Source of the DNA: DASPXY01 sp038227745
GTDB taxonomy: Bacteria > Planctomycetota > Planctomycetia > Gemmatales > Gemmataceae
DNA length: 24,013 nucleotides
NCBI GenBank assembly: GCA_038227745.1
Contig: JBBRPS010000041.1
Coordinates: 1 to 24,013, forward strand
Direction of reading: 5' to 3'
Positions 7,555-14,055 of the stretch are shown here, one piece after another (position 1 is the stretch's first letter; every line of letters begins with the position of its first letter). The notes under the pieces were generated by a model. That model saw only the letters and a program-made list of their open reading frames with translations. It did not search any database and was not told where the DNA came from. The translations under genes were made by a program, and so were the position numbers.

Positions 7555-8112
7555 TCACTTGTCCTTGAGCACCCGGCGCAGCTTCTGCAGGGCGGCGCGC
7601 ATCTGGGTCTTGACGGTGCCGACGGGGCTGCGGCGCAGCTCGGCGATCTCCTCGTAAGTCAGATCCCCGTTCTGTCGCAGGAGGAAGACCGCCTTCTCCT
7701 CGGGTCGCAGATCCTTCAGCGCCACACGGAGGCGTTCCAGGGATTCTTTCTCCTCCAGGCAATCGGCCGGCGAGTGCTCGACCAGGCCTTCGACGCCGGC
7801 GCTGTTGGCCAGCGGTTTGGCCCGGCGCCTCCAGGCACTGCGCTGCAGGTCCTTGGCCGCGTTCAGCCCGACGCGGAAGATCCAGGCGCGGATGTTGCGC
7901 ACCTCGGCGAGCGAGGCGCGCGTGCGCCAGCACTTCAGGAAGGCGTCCTGGGCGGCGTCCTGGGCGTCGTCGTGGTTGCCCAGGAGAAAGTACAGCGTGC
8001 TGACCAGCTCCGCGCGCACCTCGTTGAAAGCGCGTACGAAGTCGTCGGCGGAGGGGTTGGCTCCGTCCAAGGTGCTCGCCCGCCCGGAGGTGCTCACGGC
8101 CAGTTCGCTCAT
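7555..8112 (-). CDS. ECF-subfamily RNA polymerase sigma factor
   Basis: A 185-residue alternative sigma factor. Region 2 is seen around 41-64 (NHDDAQDAAQDAFLKCWR), with the following ARTR-like NIRAWIFRVGLNAAKD helix. Region 4 is at about 133-182, with LRPEEKAVFLLRQNGDLTYEE and the helix-turn-helix ending GTVKTQMRAALQKLRRVL. Region 3 and SnoaL-type extensions are absent, as in minimal ECF factors. The ATG at 8110-8112 has a G-rich GGGGGG ribosome-binding site seven to eight bases upstream. The gene is followed after six bases by the zinc-finger/macroglobulin protein, the usual sigma/anti-sigma order. Many ECF factors transcribe their own operon, but I could not identify a convincing ECF-type promoter upstream. 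Confidence 0.95.
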   Translation of the reverse strand: MSELAVSTSGRASTLDGANPSADDFVRAFNEVRAELVSTLYFLLGNHDDAQDAAQDAFLKCWRTRASLAEVRNIRAWIFRVGLNAAKDLQRSAWRRRAKPLANSAGVEGLVEHSPADCLEEKESLERLRVALKDLRPEEKAVFLLRQNGDLTYEEIAELRRSPVGTVKTQMRAALQKLRRVLKDK

Positions 8113-8250
8113 ACTGTCACCCCCCTAGACGAAGGGAACGGGCCGAAGGATTGGCTGTGGGGGAAAAAGTTGTTCGCGGTCACCGCTTCAGGTCCCCGGA
8201 AAAGAGGGGTGGTCGGCGGCACGCCGGGTGAGGGCCGCCCCATCCCTCCC

Positions 8251-8259
8251 ATTGTGGCA
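8251..8259 (-). promoter_or_regulatory. Possible extended -10 element upstream of the ECF sigma gene
   Basis: On the minus strand the sequence TGCCACAAT combines a TGn extension with CACAAT, four of six matches to TATAAT, about 140 bases upstream of the sigma start. No good -35 box accompanies it. The rest of the 238-bp gap (8113-8350) shows no other feature I can support. Confidence 0.22.
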
Positions 8260-8350
8260 GGACCGGGGCCGGTTTTCCATCGCGTTTGCGGGCCGGGGGT
8301 GGATTTCTCGACGCCGGACGTTCGCCGCTGCACACCGCTCCACACGGGCG

Positions 8351-11300
8351 TTACTGAGCAGGTTTCAGTTTGTCGCGCCGGAGTTTGTCGGCGTCGGCGC
8401 TCGCGTTGTCGCCGACCGCCCGGTAGGCTTGCTCGCGATAGGTGAGCGCGGAGATGACGTTGGCGCCCAGGTCGATCGCCCGCGACAGGTCCGCGATCGC
8501 CTTGGGGAAAGCCTTCTCGAACAAGTGCCCAAGGCCGCGACCGAAATACGCCTGGCCGTAGTTCTTGTCCACCTTGAGCGCTTCCGTCTCGTCCGCAATC
8601 GCCCGCGCGGTGTCCTTCTTCTTCATGCTCAAGTAGGCGATGGCCCGGTTGTGGTAGGCGTGCGTCAGGCGCTCGTTGAGCCGAAGGGCCTCCGTGAAGT
8701 CGTTGATAGCGGAGTCGTAGTCCTTTGTCTTGAAGTAGGTCTGCCCGCGCTCGTTGTGGGCCTGGGCATAACTCGGGTCGAGGCGGATGGCCTGGTCGTG
8801 CCGCATGAACGCCTGGTCGTAGTCCTTCAGCCGGCCCAGGGCCTCCGCCCAGTGCGAGTACGCCGTCGCGTCGTTCGGGTCGAGTCCTTCCACGACCTTC
8901 TTGCAGTCGGTGACGGCCTCCGCGTACTTCCCGGCGTAATAGTATGCCGCGGCGCGGCGCGTGTAGGCCTCGGCGAAGTCCTTGTCGAGTTCGGTCGCCT
9001 CCTTGAAGGCCTCGACTGCCCGGCCCAGCTCCTCCGCCTTCTCTATTACCTTCGCGCGGCGTGCCCCCTCCAGGTGGTCGCAGCCGCGGGCGTAGGCAGC
9101 CAGGGCGGGCGAGACGCGGACCGGCGGCGCCTCCGCGGCGTCCGGGCCGCCGAGCACCTCCGGCGTCTGCGCGGCGGGGTAGTCCGCCCGCGTCACCTCC
9201 ACGACGGACTTCCGCACCGACTCGGCGAGCTGCCGCAGGGGCACGGCACTCCCCTTGCGCAGCTCGCGCAGCAGCGCCTCGAAAAACGCGCCGTGCCGCT
9301 GGTCGGGGTGCTCGTAGCCGCGCTCCCCCGCCGAGCAGCAGACCCAGACGGCAACGTCGCTGTCGGGGACGAGCCGGGCGGCCCGCTCGCGGGTCACCGC
9401 GCGCGCCGCCGGACCGTCCTTGAGCCACTCGCGCCGCCAGCCGTCGAGCACCAGCAGCCGCGACCGTGCCTTGCACGTCTTCAGCCGGGCGTAGACGTCC
9501 CGGAGCGGCAGGAGGCTCGCGGGCGTGGCCAGGACGCTCTCGGCCGGACAAAACAAGCTCTCCTCGCCCCCGGGAAACTGGACGACGTGGCCGACCAGCG
9601 CGACCAGGATGCTGTCCTCCTCGGTGCAGCGGGCTGTCAGGTCCCCGACCCGTTTGCGGATCTCCTCGGCCGTCGGCGCGGGCACCTTCTTCTGGTCGGC
9701 GAGGGTCTGCGTCAGCACGGTAACCCTGTCGGGGCGGTAACCCCCGGCGACCAGGAGGCGGCCCAGCTCGACCACGTCCGGCTCGGCGTGGACGAAGTCG
9801 GGCAGCTCCTTGCCCGGCGAATGCACGCCGATCAGCAGGGCGTAGTTCTCCCGCTTCAGCGGCTGCAGAGCGCCGAGGGGCACCACCTGCGGCCCTTCGC
9901 CCGCGGCGACGGCAATGTCCTTCTCCAGGGTGGCGTGGGCCGCGAGCTTCAGCCGGACGCGGTGCGGGCCGGGCAGCAGCGCCACGATGGCCCCCGGCTG
10001 CTGTTCCTTGCCGTCGATTTCCATGCGGGCGTTCGCCGGCGTGAAGCGCAGCTCGAGCCGGCGCGGCAGGGGCGTCAGCTTCCCCAGGTCCAGGGGCTGC
10101 TCCTTCGCCCCCGCGGTCACCTCGATCTTCCGGACGGCGGCCGCATAGCCGGGCAGCGCCACGCGCAGCTCGTGAGTACCCGGGGTTAGGGGCAGCACGG
10201 CCGGGGTCTTCTTCCCGGAGTCGCGGCCGGCGAGGAAGACGGTGGCCCCCGGGGGGTCGCTGCGGACCGTGACGGCCACCGGGCCTCCCTGCGCGGGCGG
10301 CAGCGCCCCCTTGCCCGCACCGCGCTTGTTCAGCGTGTACGTGAACGACTGCTTCTCGCGGCTCTCGACCTTGATCTCCTTGCGGAACGGTTCGTGGCCC
10401 TTCAACTCAAGCTCGAGCTGGTGCGTGCCGGGGGAGAGCTCGAACTGGGCGGGGGTTTCTTTGCCCTCGCGCTTGCCGTTGAGGAAGACCGTCGCCCCGG
10501 GGGGCTCCGAGTTGATGCGGATCCGCACGGTCGAGTCAACGGTCGGAGCGGTGCGCAAGTGCCACACGAGGAGCCCCACGGCGGCCAGCACCAGCAGGAT
10601 CGCCGACGCGACCAGCAGCAGGGCCACCCGGCGTCGCCACGCCCGCCGCCGGCTGCTGGTGAACGTCGAGGTGTAGCTCGACTGGTGGATCGACTGCGTG
10701 TCCTGGCGGAACTCCCGCCGCGGCCCGTCGTGGACCGGCAGCAGGTCGGGCGAGGACTTGGGGCGCAGCTGCAGGTAGTCGCCCAGGGCCTTGGCGAACT
10801 CGCTCACCGACGGGAAGCGGTCCGCAATGTCGTGGGACATCGCGCGCAGGCAGATCGCCGACAGCGCCTCGTCGAGGTCGGGCCGCAGCTCCCGCGGCGG
10901 ACGCGGCTTCTCGGTCAGGACCTTGGCCATCACCTGGCCTATGTTGCCCTGGAACGGCACCTGGCCGGTGATCAGCTCGTAGAGGATGACGCCCAGGCTG
11001 TACTGGTCGGTGGGCGGGCCGATCGTCTGCAGGTCGCCGTGGATCTGCTCGGGCGACATGTACGCCGGCGTCCCCATCACCGACCCCTGGTGCGTCAGGC
11101 GCACGTCGCCCTCGAGACGGCGGGCGAGGCCGAAGTCCATGATGACCGGCTCGGCGCGGCGGTTCATCATCACGTTCGCCGGCTTGAGGTCGCGGTGGAT
11201 GATGCCGCGGCGGTGCGCCTCTTCCAGGGCGCGCGCCAGCTTGTAGACGATGGTGGCGGCGTCGCGCGCCGCCAGGGGCTTGCCGTGGCGCACCAGGTCG

Positions 11301-12169
11301 CCCAGCGGGTGGCCCTCGATGTAGGCCATCGTCAGGTACGGGATGCCGGAGTTCTCGCCCACGTCGTAGACCGGGCAGATGTTCGGGTGGTCCAGGGTGG
11401 CCGCGGAGCGGGCCTCGCGGTGGAAGCGCTGCAGCAGCTCGTCGCTGTCGCCGGTGCGGAAGTGAGGCACCTTGAGCGCCACCTGCCGCTGCAGGTGCGT
11501 GTCCTGCGCCAGGTACACCGTCCCCATGGCGCCGCGGCCCAGTTCTTTCAGGATGTGGTAGCGCTCGGCGGGGCCCTCCGGGGCGCGGCGCGTCACCTCC
11601 TCGGGGGGCGGCTTGGGGGGCTCCGGCCGGACGGTGCCGCCGTAAGCCCCCTCGCCGCGGACGGTGCCGCCGGGGGCGGGGGGCGCCGGCGCCGCCAACG
11701 GGATGAGAGTGCCGGCATAGGGGTCGGGGGCCGCCGGGGCCGGGGTCGCCGCGGGCGGCGGCGGGGGCACGCGGCAGACCTGATCCAGGCCGCGGCGCAG
11801 CTGCTCGGTCTGGCGCGGGAAGCGCTTGGCCAGGTCGGCCGGGGTGACGGTCTCGCCGGCCTGGCGGCGGCCCTGCACCTCGGCCTGGATCAGGTCGATG
11901 GAGACGGTGTCCGGTGTGCCCAGCTCGGAGTAGGCGCGCAGGTAGTTCTCCAGGCGCGGCTTGCGGCCCTGGCGGTACTGGTGGCGCAGCTCGATCTTCA
12001 CCATGCCGACCAGCGCTGCCAGGCGGTACGGGCCGGCAGCCGGCAGCTCGCGCAGGCGGCGCGTCAGCAGGCCGTCCTGCCAGCCCTCGTCGAACTGGCG
12101 CAGCCACTGCTCCAGCTGGTCCTGCTGCTCGCGCGTCAGGCCCCCCTGGTTGACATCGCTCGGTTGCAT
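8351..12169 (-). CDS. Transmembrane Ser/Thr kinase with PEGA, pseudocaspase and TPR domains
   Basis: A 1272-residue protein. An N-terminal helical and Pro-rich region (1-200) precedes a Hanks-type kinase: glycine loop GRGAMG 211-216, Lys233, Glu252, HRDLKPAN 325-332 and DFG 345-347, all intact and predicted active. A membrane helix at about 514-537 follows. Outside it lie three PEGA-like beta repeats (about 546-612, 630-698, 703-768; two with SEPPGATVF/SDPPGATVF cores). A caspase/peptidase C14-like domain spans about 775-1005: NYALLIGVHS, then GHVVQ with His861, then LLVLDGWRREW, where Trp911 stands where the catalytic Cys is expected. TPRs fill 1047-1272. ATG 12167-12169 was chosen because GAGG lies seven bases upstream and the 42 upstream in-frame residues look non-coding. 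It is on the same strand as, and 238 bp upstream of, the ECF sigma gene. Substrates unknown. Confidence 0.9.
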   Translation of the reverse strand: MQPSDVNQGGLTREQQDQLEQWLRQFDEGWQDGLLTRRLRELPAAGPYRLAALVGMVKIELRHQYRQGRKPRLENYLRAYSELGTPDTVSIDLIQAEVQGRRQAGETVTPADLAKRFPRQTEQLRRGLDQVCRVPPPPPAATPAPAAPDPYAGTLIPLAAPAPPAPGGTVRGEGAYGGTVRPEPPKPPPEEVTRRAPEGPAERYHILKELGRGAMGTVYLAQDTHLQRQVALKVPHFRTGDSDELLQRFHREARSAATLDHPNICPVYDVGENSGIPYLTMAYIEGHPLGDLVRHGKPLAARDAATIVYKLARALEEAHRRGIIHRDLKPANVMMNRRAEPVIMDFGLARRLEGDVRLTHQGSVMGTPAYMSPEQIHGDLQTIGPPTDQYSLGVILYELITGQVPFQGNIGQVMAKVLTEKPRPPRELRPDLDEALSAICLRAMSHDIADRFPSVSEFAKALGDYLQLRPKSSPDLLPVHDGPRREFRQDTQSIHQSSYTSTFTSSRRRAWRRRVALLLVASAILLVLAAVGLLVWHLRTAPTVDSTVRIRINSEPPGATVFLNGKREGKETPAQFELSPGTHQLELELKGHEPFRKEIKVESREKQSFTYTLNKRGAGKGALPPAQGGPVAVTVRSDPPGATVFLAGRDSGKKTPAVLPLTPGTHELRVALPGYAAAVRKIEVTAGAKEQPLDLGKLTPLPRRLELRFTPANARMEIDGKEQQPGAIVALLPGPHRVRLKLAAHATLEKDIAVAAGEGPQVVPLGALQPLKRENYALLIGVHSPGKELPDFVHAEPDVVELGRLLVAGGYRPDRVTVLTQTLADQKKVPAPTAEEIRKRVGDLTARCTEEDSILVALVGHVVQFPGGEESLFCPAESVLATPASLLPLRDVYARLKTCKARSRLLVLDGWRREWLKDGPAARAVTRERAARLVPDSDVAVWVCCSAGERGYEHPDQRHGAFFEALLRELRKGSAVPLRQLAESVRKSVVEVTRADYPAAQTPEVLGGPDAAEAPPVRVSPALAAYARGCDHLEGARRAKVIEKAEELGRAVEAFKEATELDKDFAEAYTRRAAAYYYAGKYAEAVTDCKKVVEGLDPNDATAYSHWAEALGRLKDYDQAFMRHDQAIRLDPSYAQAHNERGQTYFKTKDYDSAINDFTEALRLNERLTHAYHNRAIAYLSMKKKDTARAIADETEALKVDKNYGQAYFGRGLGHLFEKAFPKAIADLSRAIDLGANVISALTYREQAYRAVGDNASADADKLRRDKLKPAQ

Positions 12170-12633
12170 CTTCGTCCCTCGGACAGGGCCGCCGTCACCT
12201 CGAGAGCAGGGAGGAACCTGTTGCGCCCGCTCGCCCGACCGGAGGAGGGACGCAACGTCCCCAGCACCCCCACTTCCAAGCCTGTCCATCCCCATGGGCG
12301 AAAGGCCGTACGCGCGCCGCTCTCCCCAGGACGGCCCCCTTCAGGATAGCACGACCTGCCCCCCCCGCACAGGGCAGTGCGGAGGCGGGGAAAAGCCGTT
12401 GGTATAGCTTACCCCATTTCTGACGGCTTTCCCGGCCTGGCATAGTCTGCTATTGTACCCGAATGGGCCGTCTTGTCGATCTTCTGGGTGTACCGCTCTG
12501 GCCGCGTCCGACGTTTTCTGCCACCGCGGGCCTCCGCCCGCCGCGAGAGCGGTTCAAGCGTGCGCCCCGCGATGCGCGAGGGATTGTACTCACCGGGTTT
12601 CCGTGACCGCTCACGGCTCAAGGAGGAACACAT
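12170..12633. promoter_or_regulatory. Divergent intergenic region with two hairpins
   Basis: This 464-bp region lies between the divergent kinase and barrel-protein genes and should hold promoters for both. I see a 6-bp hairpin (12365-12370 with 12377-12382) and an 11-bp inverted repeat with one bulged A (12388-12399 with 12423-12433), spaced by 23 bases, which could be an operator. A weak plus-strand promoter candidate is TATTGT at 12451-12456 with TTTCCC 17 bases upstream, only three of six matches to a -35 box. No gene longer than a doubtful 61-codon TTG-started frame is present. Confidence 0.35.
12601..12616 (+). promoter_or_regulatory. Leader hairpin just before the barrel gene's ribosome-binding site
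   Basis: CCGTGA and TCACGG form a 6-bp stem around a CCGC loop. It ends four bases before AAGGAGGA, which is ideally placed before the ATG at 12634. It could influence message stability or ribosome access. The stem is short, so chance occurrence is possible. Confidence 0.3.
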
Positions 12634-13809
12634 ATGCGACGGATCGCCTTTTTCCTGACCCTGCTCGTGTCCGGCGCGCTGGCGTGCGGCCAGGCGTACG
12701 GGCAAGGCTTCGTGCACGTACCGCCCGGGGGCCCCGGCTGCTGGCCGCCGGCCCCGCTGTACCCGTCGGCGCCGTCCGCCGCGACGCCGAGTCCGGCCCG
12801 GACTCCGGAAGGGGGCCAGCCCGGCGCCCAGGGCGCCCAGCCGCAGGCGCCGGCCGACGCCGCCACACCGCCCAACGCGGATGCCTTCAACCAGCCGCCG
12901 CCGGCCGGCGGCGCTGAGGCGGCGAGCTTCAACCCAGCGATGTTCGGCGACCTGATCGGCGGGCCGTCGATGCGGGTCGTCATCCACCAGCCCAACGGCG
13001 CCACCGTCCTGGCCAGCGTCCCGGTGGTCGGCCGCGGCGCCTTCAAGATCGCCGAGAACGAAAGCCCCCGGCCGCAGGATCGCGTGTTCGCCTTCTACCA
13101 GTACTTCGACCGGGTTACCACCTCGGCGCCGGGCAACCCGAGCGCCCCGTTCGACCTGCACCGCGAGGTGATCGGCTTCGAGAAGACGTTCCTGGAAGGG
13201 AACGCCTCGTTCGGCATGCGTCTGCCGTTCTTGCAGCTCGACAACGGCCCCGGCAACGGCATCGATAACACGCAGATCGGCGACCTGAGCATGATCCTCA
13301 AGTGGGCGCTGCTGAACGACCGGCTGACCGGCAATGTGTTCTCGGTCGGCATGGTGGTCACGGCGCCGACCGGCGACCCGTTCATCCGGGTGAACGGCCA
13401 GTCGATCCACCCGACGATCCTGCAGCCTTACCTGGGCTACATCTGGAACCGCGGCAACTTCTACGTTCACGGCTTCGAGTCGCTGGTGGTGCCGACCTCG
13501 GAGGCGGACGTGACGCTGCTGCTGAGCGACTTCGGCATCGGCTACCGGTTCATGTTCCAGGACGCGCAAGACCGTTTCGTGAAGGGCATCGTGCCGACGC
13601 TGGAAGGCCACCTGATCGACCCGCTGAACCACCGCGGCCACGGCGGCATGGACGGGATCGGCCATGTCCAGGACTGGTTCACGGTCACGGCGGGCGCCTA
13701 TGCGATCTTCACGCGGAACAGCACGTTCGGCTTCGCGATCGGCGTGCCGGTGACCGGTCCGCGGCCGTATAACCTCGAGGCTCTGACCTCGCTGAACGTC
13801 CGGTTCTAA
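12634..13809 (+). CDS. Proline-rich outer-membrane beta-barrel protein of unknown function
   Basis: The 391-residue product starts with a signal peptide (MRRIAFFLTLLVSGALACG, cleavage probably near residue 20-24). A low-complexity Pro/Ala/Gly region to about residue 95 follows. The rest alternates hydrophobic and polar residues in short strands with aromatic girdles (FAFYQYFDRV, LQPYLGYIWNRGNFYVHGF, GIGYRFMF, FGFAIGVPVTGP), and the protein ends in Phe (LNVRF), the usual outer-membrane insertion signal. It resembles uncharacterised planctomycete barrel or porin-like proteins. AAGGAGGA before the ATG makes the start secure. It appears monocistronic: a divergent region precedes it and a very long hairpin follows 14 bases after its stop. 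The substrate, if it is a channel, cannot be inferred. Confidence 0.75.
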   Translation: MRRIAFFLTLLVSGALACGQAYGQGFVHVPPGGPGCWPPAPLYPSAPSAATPSPARTPEGGQPGAQGAQPQAPADAATPPNADAFNQPPPAGGAEAASFNPAMFGDLIGGPSMRVVIHQPNGATVLASVPVVGRGAFKIAENESPRPQDRVFAFYQYFDRVTTSAPGNPSAPFDLHREVIGFEKTFLEGNASFGMRLPFLQLDNGPGNGIDNTQIGDLSMILKWALLNDRLTGNVFSVGMVVTAPTGDPFIRVNGQSIHPTILQPYLGYIWNRGNFYVHGFESLVVPTSEADVTLLLSDFGIGYRFMFQDAQDRFVKGIVPTLEGHLIDPLNHRGHGGMDGIGHVQDWFTVTAGAYAIFTRNSTFGFAIGVPVTGPRPYNLEALTSLNVRF

Positions 13810-13823
13810 GAGCGCCTCACAGG

Positions 13824-13890
13824 ACGTGGGGCAAGTTGCCAACTTGCCGGGAACAACGGCAAGTTGGCAACTTGCCCCACGTTCTTTTAG
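13824..13890 (+). terminator. 26-bp perfect hairpin with T-rich tail; palindromic repeat
   Basis: Arms 13824-13849 and 13857-13882 are perfectly complementary over 26 bp with a seven-base loop GGAACAA, followed by TCTTTTAG. Each arm is itself a palindrome: GGCAAGTT and AACTTGCC spaced by three bases, so it can also fold as two small hairpins. Position and tail fit a terminator for the barrel gene. The repeat-in-repeat build suggests a dispersed palindromic element recruited for the purpose. Confidence 0.8.
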
Positions 13891-14004
13891 GGCCTCAACG
13901 CCGGACGCGCAGCAACTCCCGCACAGGCGGCAAATCTTGCCCGGTTTGAGCGGCGGCCACGGCCCGCTACCGACATCGCAATCCGGGGGCACGGGTGGGT
14001 AGAG

Positions 14005-14010
14005 TATAAT
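14005..14010 (+). promoter_or_regulatory. Consensus TATAAT -10 box for priA
   Basis: A perfect TATAAT sits 46 bases before the GTG chosen as the priA start, in a locally AT-richer spot of an otherwise GC-rich gap. The expected -35 position shows no TTGACA-like match. Transcription would start near 14017, giving a leader of about 40 bases. Confidence 0.5.
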
Positions 14011-14055
14011 CGTGAACACTGCCCCGCTGTCTTGCCCTTCTCCCAGGAACAGGCC

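Noticed and set aside
8228..12349. Long plus-strand frames (8228-10189 and 10394-12349) opposite the kinase/pseudocaspase gene
   Set aside because: No domains, and they cover a gene with kinase, PEGA and TPR motifs.
12473..12658. A 61-codon TTG-started frame before the barrel gene
   Set aside because: No ribosome-binding site, Arg/Ser-rich composition, and overlap with the barrel gene's leader and signal peptide.
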